Source: Anolis sagrei (Eukaryota; Chordata; Lepidosauria; Squamata; Anolidae). Taken from it: a stretch of DNA of 64,000 nt. Where the stretch lies: assembly GCF_037176765.1 (NCBI RefSeq), contig NC_090023.1, forward strand, positions 23,385,366 to 23,449,365. Direction: 5' to 3'. The number at the start of each line of letters is the position of its first letter. Within the stretch, counting starts at the first letter, position 1. Positions 20,656 through 42,787 of this stretch are shown in pieces. The position numbers and the translations under genes were made by a program. The notes under the pieces were generated by a model. The model worked only from the letters and a program-made list of their open reading frames with translations, was not told the DNA's origin and did not search any database.

Positions 20656-20662
20656 TGACTCA
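20656..20662 (-). promoter_or_regulatory. AP-1 site of gene A promoter
   Basis: Perfect palindromic-type AP-1 element TGAGTCA 18 bp upstream of the TATA box. AP-1 beside TATA is the hallmark of inducible MMP promoters; here the spacing is tighter than in gene B. Confidence 0.7.
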
Positions 20663-20973
20663 TAGGGTTCAATATCCTCTGATTAGCAAGCAGAGATAGG
20701 CTCATCATTGAGTAAGAGTCATAGAATGTCCATTTTCACAACCACTTTAAAAAAGGAAGAAGTTTTACACAATGTCCCAACATGCTGCAATAATCAAATC
20801 TCTTCCCTTAATTTTGTTCCCATGCACAGGGACTCAAGTTTGCACTTGATATATGGGACATTCTACTGGAGCTCAGATGAGCTGAAATGATACTCATTTT
20901 TGCAAATGTTTTGTCCAGAAGCCTGTTGGTGGACCAATCTTATTATGCTGCCCTTGTGCCAACATGGGATATT

Positions 20974-21690
20974 ACGAGGGTTGAATGAAAAGTAATGCCT
21001 CCACCTTTGTTACTTGGGTTTGGATGGGGATATTTTAATAAATCAAATGCAGAAATAATCCTTAAAATGTGCTCTTTAACTACCACTCTTCACTTTTCCA
21101 CATAATCACCAGATAATTGGATACATTTCTGCCAACGATGAACAAGTTTTCTGAAGCCATTACAGAAGAAGTCGACACTCTGTTTCCGGAACCAGAATCT
21201 CACAGTTCTCTCAACATCTTCATCAGAAGCATAATGATGTCCCCACAGATCTTCTTTCATTATCAGGAACAGATGGAAGTCAAATGGTGCTAAATCTGGA
21301 CTGTATGGAGGATGTCGTACGGTGGTAAGATCCAGTCTCTGAAGTTTCAAGTCTGTGCACTTTAATTTCAGGCATCAACATGCTAGGTACCCATCATGCA
21401 CAGATCTTCTGATAACCAAGCAAAGCAATAATGTGACCCACACATTGTTGTGAAATGCCATTTATGCTTGAAAATTCTCTCTGAGTGATATGACGATTGC
21501 CATAAATCAATCTGTCAACCTTTTGCTTGTAAAACTCGGTGGTTGCTGTCTGCAGTGATTTCACCTAGATGCTTCGGCAGCCCATTTGGAATTATTTCCA
21601 GAACACCTTTCACTACTAGGACTGCAGTTACTTTCTTTCTCAGAGGCACTGAAACTCATTTTATAGGTCTTTATAGGTGATCCTCTCCTT
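20974..21690 (-). mobile_element. Mariner transposon with internal deletion
   Basis: Inverted terminus ACGAGGGTTGAATGAAAAGT at 20974. The minus strand codes pieces of mariner transposase: an N-terminal part (ITQREFSSING, ICAxWVPSML) near 21540-21370 and the C-terminal block HPPYSPDLAPFDFHLF near 21310-21260, which holds the third catalytic Asp. The roughly 140 residues between them, with the first two catalytic Asp, are gone. Nonfunctional remnant. Confidence 0.8.
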
Positions 21691-21702
21691 TTTCTTTGAA
21701 TG

Positions 21703-21890
21703 CACCTACACTGTAGAATTAATGCAATTGGACACCACTTTAACTGCCATAACTCAATGCTATGAAATCACAGAAATTGTCATTTTCCAAGATCTTTATC
21801 CTGTTCTGCTAAAGGGTACTGGTGCTTCATCACCTATAACTCCCAAGATTTCATAGCAGCGAGCCATGGCAGTTAAGATCCTTATAGCGC
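21703..21890. mobile_element. Palindromic MITE (TGCATCTACACTGTAGAATT family)
   Basis: TGCACCTACACTGTAGAATT and ACCACTTTAACTGCCATAAC at one end, with the reverse GCCATGGCAGTTAAG at the other. Same family at 30568-30725, 41693-41858, 53009-53145, 55230-55385 and 63722-63928. Confidence 0.65.
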
Positions 21891-21983
21891 TGATACATTC
21901 ATAGTTATTGAAGTCACCAGAGAAAGTTACCCCATCAGCTTCTCTACTTCCACTTTGAGCCCCACCCATGGGAGAAAGGCTGG

Positions 21984-21994
21984 ATAAAAATGAA

Positions 21995-22034
<40 letters not shown>

Positions 22035-22443
22035 CGAATTCAGACAGACAGAGTTTTGGAGCACAATACTCCTGACCTCACAATTGTGTTAAAACACAAA
22101 GTATGGATTGTTGATGTTGCAATCCCAGGTGACAGCAGGATTGAAGAGAAACAACTGGAAAAACTGACACGATATGAAGATTTAAAGATCGAACTGCAAA
22201 GACTCTGGCATAAGCCAGTCTAGGTGATCGGCACACTGGGTGCAGTGCCTAAAGACCTTGGCCTGCACTTAAACACAATCGGCGCTGACAAAATTACCAT
22301 CTGCCAGCTGCAGAAGGCCACCTTACTGGGATCTGCATGCATTATTCGCCTATATATCACACAGTCCTAGACACTTGGGAAATGTCTGACGTGTGATCCA
22401 ATACAACAGCCAGCGGAGTGTTTTCTGTGGACTCGTTGTGTTT
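21984..22443 (+). mobile_element. R4-like LINE 3' fragment (restriction-like endonuclease end)
   Basis: After an ATT microsatellite (21987-22032) it codes PDLTIVLKHKVWIVDVAIPG and SRIEEKQLEKLTRYEDLKIE, the PD...D/E-type endonuclease tail of R4/Dong LINEs. Related copies at 26906-28256 and 45563-46400. Confidence 0.7.
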
Positions 22444-23139
22444 CTAATAATAACCCCATTATTGGAACTCATTTTTAGACAAATTGTTACTGGTTGTCCA
22501 TTCTTCCATTCAACAGGTTCATGAGCTGAAGATTCTCCATCACATTCAATCCTGACAGATTACGAATCCTCCAAGTTTCAACTGGGTTCCCAAAAACCAG
22601 GATGTCCATTTGGAAAAACAACTGTTATTCTAAAATGTCTTTCTATGGTCATTTTCATTCCTTTTGCTGTGATGCTTTGCCATCATACTGACATCAGGGT
22701 CCCATTCCATGACCCATTTTTCTTGTCTTTCCTTTCTTTTTGTCACTGATTTTGGACTGTGTGTTGGAAAGTTTGGCTGTGCTGTCTGAGTTGTTGGGAG
22801 ATGTTCTGTAATTCTGCATATATCTCCTATTTTTGGCAATTGAATGATATTTCTCATAAAATGTTCTTTCTCATAAAAGTTCAAATGACCAGACAGGAAG
22901 GAGCCTTATTTAATACGAAATTGTCATGTATTCATATATACATGAATGGAGATTTGCAACAGACTTAAGGAAAAACTTATTCATATAGTACATCATCGAT
23001 GTATAGGATATTACAACACCAGATGTGGTTGTCAATGGTTCAAAGGGTTCCCTTAAAAAGGGAATTTGACACATTCATGGAGAACTCCATCACCAAGTAT
23101 TAGTCACGATGGTTGTTTGCCCCTTCCAGCATGACAACA
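22444..23139. other. Intergenic, nothing recognised
   Basis: No exon or repeat boundary recognised. Confidence 0.4.
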
Positions 23140-23897
23140 AGGGAGAAGTTTATATCCTATTTGGGGACTTCCTGCAAGGCATACAGTTGGTTCCTATGGG
23201 AACAAATGGGTCTGTTTAAGGAGCTCCACTGGCTGCCATTCATTTTCCGATCCCAATTCAAGGTGCAGGTTCTGACCTACAAAACCCTGAACGGTTTGGG
23301 ACCCGCCTACCTGCGAGACCGCATTTCTGTGTACGAACCCACACGATCTCTTCGTTCATCTGGGGAGGCCCTGCTCTCGCTCCCACCTCCCTCGCAGGTG
23401 CGATTGGTGGGGACGAGGGAGAGGGCCTTCTCCATGGTTGCCCCTCGATTCTGGAACTCACTTTCCAAGGATATCAGACAAGCCTCCACATTGGCAATCT
23501 TTAGGAGGAGCCTGAAAACGTGGCTGTTCCAGTGTGCCTTCCCTGAATAAAGGAAACAATCCCCTGCAAATACTCTGAGAAGCACTTTAATTACCCGTTG
23601 GGTTGCTCTTTACTTTTGATGTAAAACCCTCCAAATAGATACATCCTCTGTTCATGTCCAGCATTTATTTTTAAAGTTTTAACTATTACATTTGGCCCAG
23701 CCATAGGTTTTTAAATTCTTGTGTGTTATTGTCTACTTGTGAGTTATATTAATTGTGTTGTTTATTTTGTTTATTGCTTGTTATTTTATTATTGCTGTTG
23801 GTTTTGATGTGTTGTTGGGCTTGGCCTCGTGTAAGCCGCTCTGAGTCCCTTGGGGAGATGGTGGCGGGGTATAAATAAAGTTTTGTTATTATTATTT
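23140..23897 (+). mobile_element. L2/CR1-group LINE 3' end, second subfamily
   Basis: Codes ELHWLPFIFRSQFKVQVLTY to FRRSLKTWLFQCAFPE, stop at 23548-23550, then about 340 bp of 3' UTR with GTAAGCCGCTCTGAGTCCCT and a short ATT tail. Confidence 0.85.
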
Positions 23898-24335
23898 CTT
23901 CTGATTCAAGATGGTTCTTCTCTTGTGCTCCCTTTCAAGTCTGTGCAAAGATCTACAAATGTGTCAAAATTATAAAAAAATAAAGAATTTGACTTACAGC
24001 AGTGTGCCATCTAATGTCACAAAATGTAAACATCAGGATTTATTAAAGATTGTTGCTTTGTAAAATTGGTTCCTAGTTTATCTCATTTGGGTTTGATTCC
24101 ATGTAAAGAAATCAATATTTGGTAATATGGCATCACACTTCACACTTGTGTGTGTATGTACCATCAAATGTCAAACACACATTACACACACACAAATTTT
24201 AACTATTTCCTTGGTGTTTTTTAGGCTGTTTGAAGTACCATTGCTCCATTCTTTACACACACACAAAAACAGACTTCTTCCTAGAAGGTCAAATCTTAAA
24301 TGATTCAGATGAAGTGATGAACAATATTTCCTCCA

Positions 24336-24690
24336 TGAATCATAGAATCATAGGGATGGAGGAGACCACAAAGGGCTTACAATACAACCCCCTGCCATGC
24401 AGGAATATAGAATCAAAGCAAACCCAAGAGATGGCTATTCAGCCTCAGTTTAAAGATCTCCCATGAAGGAAACTAGTATACACAAAGACAGTGTATTCCA
24501 TATTTGAACAGCTCCTACCATCAGGAAGTTCTTCCTCACGTTTAGGTGGGAACTTTTTTTTTTTTTGCAATTTGAATCAATTGCTCTATGTCCTAGTCTC
24601 CAGATCAGCAAAAAACCAAGCCTCACCACTGCTCAATACATTTTTTTTATTTCTAAGTTTCCAGAAGAGTCTTGCAGAATTTGAGAAAAG
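24336..24690 (-). mobile_element. CR1 LINE 3' end, reverse
   Basis: Starts with AATCATAGAATCATAGGGAT (reverse of the CR1 octamer tail) and continues CAACCCCCTGCCATGCAGGA and AGGAAGTTCTTCCTCACGTT. Confidence 0.85.
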
Positions 24691-24726
24691 TCGTTAACGT
24701 TCTATTTTGATATAACATAGGTGTTA

Positions 24727-25013
24727 TATGCAATTTATGTCTGGGTATGGTTTCTTGTATATTTTTTATTGTGATATATGAGAAAAAGCAACATACATTT
24801 TTTGAGATTCAACCATCAAAATACAAATATTATTTCCCCTGTCCCTCTTCCCCCCATTCCCACTCGTGAACTTCTGACATCATACCATATGAAACTAGCA
24901 TCTAACAAAAATCTGCCCTTATCATTACACTAATAAATCCTCTGTTCGACTATTTCAAAATTTATTTTTGTCTTCTTTTTTACATACTCAAAGGCCAGTC
25001 TCCATTTTCTAGC
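24727..25013. other. AT-rich, C-tract stretch, possible L1-like 3' end
   Basis: Poly-T rich then CCCCTGTCCCTCTTCCCCCC, reminiscent of an L1 tail in reverse; not certain. Confidence 0.25.
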
Positions 25014-25545
25014 AAATTCTTATTTGGGTTGTTGTAGGTTTTTCCGGGCTATATGGCCATGTTCTGGAGGCAATTTTTCTCCTGACATTTCGCCTCCATC
25101 TATGGTAAGCATCCTCAGAGGTAGTGAGGTCTGTTGGAAGTAGGAAAAATGGGCTTATATATCTGTGGAATGACCAGGGTGAGACAAAGGACTTTTGTCT
25201 GCTGGGGCTAGCTGTGAATGTTTCAGCCAATCACCTTGATTAGCATTCAATGGCTTGGAAGTGCCTGGGGGGAATCTTTTGTTGAGAGTTATTTTATGTG
25301 CCTGTTTGTTTCCTCTCTGTTGTTTTGCTGTTGTAGTTTTTGAGTTTTTTAATACTGGTAGCCAGATTTTGTTCATTTTCATGGTTTCTTCCTTTCTGTT
25401 GAAATTGTCCACATTCTTATGTTTTCTTATTTGGTTTATGAAAAGGTCCTCTGGGTGAATGTTGCCAGTCAGGTTCTTGCAGTCTGGATTAGACTCTTGC
25501 CAGAGGACCTAAGTGTGAAGGGTGGATTGTATGGAAAAAACCTGT
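25014..25545 (-). mobile_element. Penelope-like element, longest copy, with endonuclease C-terminus
   Basis: On the minus strand it codes the end of a GIY-YIG-type Penelope endonuclease (DLFINQIRKHKNVDNFNRKE, then MNKIWLPVLKN), followed by a 3' region that contains CCTCTGAGGATGCT, GGCGAAATGTCAGGAG and GCCATATAGCCCGGAAAAAC. This identifies the family of the many short copies elsewhere in the window. Confidence 0.75.
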
Positions 25546-25572
25546 AATGTCCTGGACACAAACCATGTATAG

Positions 25573-25928
25573 CAGGGGTCCTCAAACTTTTTAAACAGAG
25601 GGCCAGGTCATAGTCCCTCAAAATGTTGGAGGGCCGGATTATAATTTGAAAAACAAAGTTAATGAATTCCTATGCACACTGCACATATCTTATTTCTGGA
25701 GCAAAAAACAGTTAACAACGATACAATAATTAAAATGAAGAACAATTTTAACAAATATAAACTTACTAGTATTTCAATGTGGACCTACTTTTGGCTGATG
25801 AGATAGGATTGTTGTTGTTGTCGTGTGCTTTCAAGTTGTTTCAGACTTAGGTTGACCCTGAGTGAGGGCCGGGTAAATGACTTTGGAGGGCTGTATCCGG
25901 CCCCCAGGCCTTAGTTTGAGGACCCCTG
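25573..25928. mobile_element. Nonautonomous hAT element with perfect ends
   Basis: 356 bp. Inverted termini CAGGGGTCCTCAAACT are exact, target duplication ATGTATAG at 25565-25572 and 25929-25936 is exact. A piece of SINE-like sequence (GTCGTGTGCTTTCAAGTTGT) is embedded near 25820. Confidence 0.9.
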
Positions 25929-25937
25929 ATGTATAGC

Positions 25938-26240
25938 ATTAAAGGTCAAAATAAACAGTTTGTACTTTGCCCAGAAATTAATTGGCAGCCAGTGGAATGA
26001 CTTTCAGATAGGTGTAATATGCTCATTCCTGGATGTTCCTGTAACCAATTTGAGTACCAACTTTAGGCCCTCCAAATCTAGGAAGGGGCACAGCTGGCAT
26101 ATCAGCTGAAGTTGATCGTAAGCATTCCTGAATGTTGCTGACATTTGGATCCAACAGCACTCCCAAGCTGCAAACACAGTCTTTCAGGGGGAGTGTAACT
26201 CCACCCAGAACTAGTTGACATACCACCATGCCCAGATTAG
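25938..26240 (-). mobile_element. L2-like LINE fragment, reverse
   Basis: Minus strand codes LVLGGVTLPLKDCVCSLGVL, matching DGVTLPLKTQVRSLGVILD of the LINE at 1503-5145. Diverged and internally rearranged. Confidence 0.65.
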
Positions 26241-26905
26241 AACTCTAGATGGCAACATGATGACTGACTTTCTCTAAACATCTTCTAAGAAATATCAGAA
26301 GCAATTTGGTGGTTTTAAAATATGAAACAAGTGTTGCCTACTTCTGCCAGCATTCTGATTTACTATACAGATGAGGCAGAACATATTTCTTTTGGTTAAT
26401 GAAGGAAAGGCTGTTTGGAGACATGTAGAAGTGAAAACACTGCATTCAGAAATCTGATGGCTTTCTAATAGTTTATGGGATATGTATCCCCAGTTGCCCC
26501 AACTCACCTTAAAGAGTCTTATTTATAGTTGTATTATCCAAAATCTTTTTGTACTGATGGTTCTTTATTGTGTGGACAATTTTTTGTCCTTATATATTTT
26601 TTTCTCTGTATTCCCTGTGCAGACTTTTAAAAAAGAATTCAAGGAAACTTGATTGTCTTCCTTGTATTCTTATAAGCCAAGAAAAATAGAATGGGAAGTG
26701 ACAAATGAACACTAAAATATATATTTCACATATTTACAGGGCATTAAGATGTCAGTATGATGTATCCCAGTGTCTTGGGAAAGTTTGGTCCTTATAACAT
26801 ATGACTCAGATAAGTTCAGAGAGGCTGAGGCTAGATTTCAAAATTAGTTGTAAAGAAGGATATGGAAGAATCCATGATAGGGCATTGAGCCCCCGTCAAG
26901 GGAGA
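26241..26905. other. Intergenic, nothing recognised
   Basis: No exon or repeat boundary recognised. Confidence 0.4.
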
Positions 26906-28256
26906 GAAAATAATAATAATAAAGCATTACAGAAAATCAGAAACTGAAATCGAGGCACTGACCAACACAGTCAGAATCTTCAGCACTAACATCAGTATGG
27001 AGTTCAGCCTAGACAAATGTGCCACAGTGGCATTAAAAAAAGGGAAAATTACACAAAGCGAGGGCATAGAGATGCCAAACGGACAAACCATAAAGTGAAA
27101 TCAGCCTGAAGCCTATAATATCTGGGCATACTACAGTTGGACAACATCAAGCATGGGCAAGTGAAAAATGTGGTCAGCAAAGAATATATCCAAAGAGTCA
27201 GAAAGTTTTTGAAGAGCAAATTAAATGGCAGAGATACGATCAAGGCTATCAACACCTGGGCCATCCCCGTCATCAGGTACATGACTGGAATTGTGAACTG
27301 GATACAAGCAGAGCTGGATGATCTGGACAGAAAAACAAGAAAACTAATGACAATCCACTATGCATTACACCCGCATAGTGATGTCAACAGACTTTACCTG
27401 CCCAGAAAATCAGGAGGCAGAGGGCTTCTGCAAGTGAAACAAATGGTAGAAGAAGAGAAGCATGCACTGGCAGATTATCTGAAAGGCAGTCAAGAACCAA
27501 CATTGAGGGAAGTCAATAGTAGTAAACTGCTTAAAGTGCAAAAGACTAAGAGGGAACACCGTAAAAACACAATCCAGAGCAGAAGAGAAAAATGGCAAAA
27601 GAAAGCACTCCATGGACAGTTTCTGGCAAAAACTGAGAGCCAAATTGACAAAGAAAGAACATGGCTGTGGCTCACAAATGGAACTCTGAAAAAGGAGACG
27701 GAGGGCCTGATTCTGGCAGCCCAAGAACAAAGCATGAGAACCAATGCCATCAAAGCCAGAATTGAAAAGTTGACAACAGATCCCAGATACAGACTCTGCA
27801 AGGAAGCAGATGAAACAATAGATCACATCCTCAGCTGTTGCAAGAAGATCACGCAGACAGACTACAAGCAGAGGCATAACACCGTTGCTCAGATGATTAA
27901 TTGGAACTTGTGCCACAAATACCATCGGCCTGCAACAAAGAACTGGTGTGATCACAAGCAGAAAGAGTTACAGAAAATGAACACGCCAAACTCCTCTGGG
28001 ACTTCCGGAGTTTGGAGCATAATACTCCTCTGGACTTCCGGAGTTTTGGAGCATAATACTCCTGACATCACAATTGTGTTAAAAAACAAAGAATGAATCA
28101 TTGATGTCACAATCCCAGGTAACAGCAGGATTGTAGAGAAACAACTGGAAAAGCTGACACGATATGAGGATTTAAAGATCGAAATGCAAAAACTCTGGCA
28201 CAAACCAGCCAAGGTGGTCCCAGTGGTGATCGGCACATTGGGTGCAGTGCCTAAAG
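26906..28256 (+). mobile_element. R4-like LINE fragment, RT C-terminus to endonuclease
   Basis: A 319-codon frame (27137-28096) follows an RT end (FSLDKCATVALKKGKI in another frame). Visible: LPRKSGGRGLLQVKQMVEEE, a Cys-rich zinc knuckle CKEADETIDHILSCC, WNLCHKYHRPATKNW, then PDITIVLKNKE and, in the sequence beyond, the endonuclease tail. A 30-odd-bp tandem duplication (about 27999-28066) disrupts the join before PDITIV. Not a host gene. Confidence 0.75.
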
Positions 28257-28304
28257 ACATGCCAAATATTTGTTTCTTGAGGAAACAGACCATTTGGATG
28301 TGGC

Positions 28305-28386
28305 ATTTAATTGTGCTGACCTGAGTTGCCTTTGGGTTAAAAAGAGCGGAATAAAAATGTGGTAAATAAATAAAATAAATAAATGT
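28305..28386 (+). mobile_element. LINE tail fragment
   Basis: GACCTGAGTTGCCTTTGGGT then AAATAAATAAAATAAATAAA. Family not assigned. Confidence 0.4.
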
Positions 28387-29175
28387 GATAATATCTAATG
28401 GGCACAGTTCACTCCACTGAACTGAGATTGAGAAAGCACGGTTCAGTTGTAAACTGAATGGTATGTTTTCAGTTGAACTAGTCCACAAGAATTTCTAAAT
28501 ATTTATAAACTATCAGTACCTCTTTAAACTGGTTGCTAATTTCTATCTTTCTCATTTAAGCTGTTTAGAAGTGTATTTATTTTCATTCTTTATAAAAAGG
28601 AAGAGTGCAATAAGTTAAATGATATTGTGGTCATTTTCTAGCATTCATTTCCACAGTATTAATAAAGTCAGAACCAACACCTGTGTTTGATTATTTTCAC
28701 AGCCATCACTGACAAATACTAAGCTGAATGCAGGATGCTGTTGTGTGTCTGGAAAGACCCCAGGATTTTACATTGCTTACTAGGGAGAAACAACTCTGTG
28801 CTGGATGACTTCAAGCACGGAAGTGGTCAATAAATCATTGCCTGGAACTGTAAGCTGAAAGCAGGACATCTTTCTGGAACAAATGTGCTGGGGTTTTATC
28901 CAAGCTTAATGGGTCAAAATATTTGTTTATGAAGTATGAGAAAACCATTTCTCATCACTACAGAAAACAGTAGCAAAATATTATAGATAACGTTAAGACG
29001 TATGTTATACCAAATAACCCGGGTAGCTTTTTCTGGTTACACAATCTGCAGGCTGTTCTGTTTTTGAAAACGTTCAATGAATAGAAGTTGAATGTACTGG
29101 AAGACTATGAGCTGTTCAGGTTGAATTGAAATGCACATATTGACTTGCTACAAAAGGCCCAAGAGACACAGAAAC
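28387..29175. other. Intergenic, nothing recognised
   Basis: No coding or repeat signature recognised. Confidence 0.4.
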
Positions 29176-29188
29176 TATTCTTATATAT

Positions 29189-29419
29189 TGTCGAAGGTTT
29201 TTCTGGCCGGAATCACTGGGTTGTTGTAGGTTTTTCGGGCTATATGGCCATGTTCTAGAAGCATTCTCTCCTGATGTTTTGCCTGCATCTATGGCAGGTA
29301 TCCTTAGAGGTTGAGAGGACCTCACCACCTCTGAGGATGCCTGTCATAGATGCAGGTGAAACATCAGGAGAGAATGCTTCTAGAACATGGCCATATAGCC
29401 TGAAAAACCTACAATAACA
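29189..29419. mobile_element. Fold-back Penelope-like insertion
   Basis: About 230 bp, two copies of the Penelope 3' region head to head, so the insert is largely palindromic. 13-bp target duplication TATTCTTATATAT at 29176-29188 and 29420-29432. Confidence 0.85.
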
Positions 29420-29924
29420 TATTCTTATATATATGGCAATAGTTTTTAGCCCATTTTCAGATGCTTCCAGATGGTGGGCACTTAGCAGTATATTGAAAAT
29501 TAGAAGATGTGCAGCTGTTCTTTTTTCCCTTGGGGAGGTGGGGGGGAGAGCTCTATTTATATTTGAGGTCTATCTTTTAGGTTCAAAGTATTTTAGGTCA
29601 CCACTGGTCACATAAGAAGTACAAGAAAACTAATGATAAATTCAAGAAACATTATTTTATTTATTGTCAACATGACAAGTTATCACTGATGGCAATGTAA
29701 CATTCATACAATGAGAACAATACAAATTCAAACAAATATCTGTGAAAAATCATACTGATTGACTCTACAATATACAATAAATTACTCATGATTAGCATAT
29801 GGAGAAATGTTATAATAATATAAGAAATATTTTAAACACAAAGTTCACAGATTCAGCATTGATGCTGATGTGTTAAAAGGTTATGTTTAGCATTGGTAGT
29901 TGCTGTTATTTGCCTTAAAGATGT

Positions 29925-30140
29925 TTCAGATGGACGGAGACTGTAAAGTGAACCTATCACAGGATTTTCTTGGTAAAATTTGTTTGGAAGACGTTTGAAT
30001 TACCTTCTTTTGAGGCTGAGAGAGTATGTTTTGCCCAAAGCCACCTAGTAGGTTTCATGGCAAAGTGAGAACTTATATCCTGATCTTCAGAGCCATCATT
30101 CAACAGTCAAACACTCAAACCACAATGACTCACAGAATCC
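29925..30140 (-). mobile_element. tRNA-derived SINE, reverse
   Basis: GGATTTTCTTGGTAAAATTT, TTTTGAGGCTGAGAGAGTAT, then AACACTCAAACCACAATGAC (reverse head). In the 3' flank of gene B. Confidence 0.65.
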
Positions 30141-30370
30141 TATTGAAAGTAATGGACCTTTCTTGGAAACATTGGACACATAATACCTCATAGGATGTTT
30201 CACATCCAACCAATTGGGTTTGAATAAAGTACTGAGAAGCAAACAGAAACTTTTATTCCTGGTATAGGAACTTTTTTTGTTCATCTCCAAAGCTCACTCT
30301 AACTTTGAAATGCCTGCATGAAGCATTTTGTAATTTCTTTAATTCATTATCTTTGAAACTTTTGAGGCAC

Positions 30371-30376
30371 CTCTTT
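30371..30376 (-). terminator. Candidate polyadenylation signal of gene B
   Basis: AATAAA on the minus strand about 620 nt after the stop. A second candidate lies near 29655. Choice between them is not possible from sequence alone. Confidence 0.3.
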
Positions 30377-30567
30377 ATTAACATGTTTGCTTAAGAGTAA
30401 GCTATACCCACTACATGAAAACTTTTCCCTAAGATAAAAATAAGGTCATCGAGGCAAATTACACAGATTGTATTTAGATCTTGATGGCATTCTCTTCATC
30501 AGCATTTCATTCTTTTCAGAATTGCACACCTGATAAATTCGATTCGGAAACCAAACCCATGCTTACT

Positions 30568-30725
30568 GTTTAGGGTGCATCTATACTGTGTAGATTTAGT
30601 GCAGTTTGATATCACTTTAACTGCCATGGCACAATGCTATGGAATTTTGGGGGTTGTAGTTTTGCAAGGTCTTTAGCCATGTCAAGTGAAGTGGTGTCAA
30701 ACAGCATTAATTCTGCAGTAACTGG
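30568..30725. mobile_element. Palindromic MITE (TGCATCTACACTGT family)
   Basis: GGGTGCATCTATACTGTGTA to GTGGTGTCAAACAGCATTAA; ends are inverted copies. Confidence 0.65.
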
Positions 30726-30998
30726 TCACAAGACAAGATAAGCAAATTTGCAAGATATAATAGATGAGAAAAGTTTGTTTTCAATCAACTGCAGGAGAAC
30801 TACTACTAAACATTAGCTAAGTATATAGTCCAACTTGGCTTATGAACATTAAAAATACAAAATATATAAAAATAACAACCAGCATTAGATCTCACAGCCT
30901 AATAGGGGGCCATTTACAGAGGACCAGTGATAGTGTTGAGCATTCAATAGTGGTTATTTTACAACAAAGTTCTCCATATTTCCAGAGGTTTAATCTTC

Positions 30999-42253
<11,255 letters not shown>

Positions 42254-42320
42254 CTTGAGTTGTGAAGATCTGCTTCCAAAGGTAGTCCCTAACTTCTAAT
42301 GTTTACTATATGTTGCTTGC

Positions 42321-42327
42321 TTATATA
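42321..42327 (-). promoter_or_regulatory. TATA box of gene B
   Basis: TATATAA in CTATATAAGC on the minus strand, about 70 bp upstream of the start codon. The TATA core matches that of gene A. Confidence 0.75.
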
Positions 42328-42360
42328 GTATTGCTGTGCTTCATATCATACGTTTGAGTT

Positions 42361-42367
42361 TGACTCA
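42361..42367 (-). promoter_or_regulatory. AP-1 site of gene B promoter (proximal)
   Basis: Perfect TGAGTCA on the minus strand, 34 bp upstream of the TATA box, matching the spacing typical of MMP promoters. A CCAAT motif on the plus strand lies about 25 bp further upstream. Confidence 0.72.
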
Positions 42368-42580
42368 TTTCAAAAAGTTTCCCAATCAGCGAGAGAAAAC
42401 ACTGATTGGTTGAATATCTTGGCGTATTTTTTCCCATTTCCCACCTTGATGTTGCAATGGTACATCCTTGAGGACTAGGAAACAGTTACCATTTATCTGT
42501 TTCCCTCAATTAGTTGGTGAGGAAATGCCTCAAGGCAATGAATCCTTCTCTGTTTCTTTTTCTTCCCCTCCTTCTGGATT

Positions 42581-42587
42581 TGACTCA
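42581..42587 (-). promoter_or_regulatory. Second, distal AP-1 site of gene B
   Basis: Another perfect TGAGTCA about 215 bp upstream of the first. It adjoins a purine-rich minus-strand tract (42555-42575) with GGAA cores that could bind ETS/PEA3 factors, a known AP-1 partner at MMP genes. Confidence 0.5.
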
Positions 42588-42787
42588 TTTTACAAGCTGT
42601 GTGTTACAAAGAAGATATACATGTTCACAGCAAATTAAATCTCCAGGCTTCAGATGATGTATAATCCAGAAGCCAAGTGATGCCTGGGTGTTTATTTGAT
42701 TTCATTCAATGTAATATCCTTTCTTTCAGTCTTATAGGCACTATTTCACTAATTGGTATAGCACTATTATTCCACTTTAATTACCAT

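Noticed and set aside
27137-28096. 319-codon plus frame as a host gene
   Set aside because: It reads as the post-RT part of an R4-like LINE and is preceded by RT sequence in another frame; no host promoter or introns.
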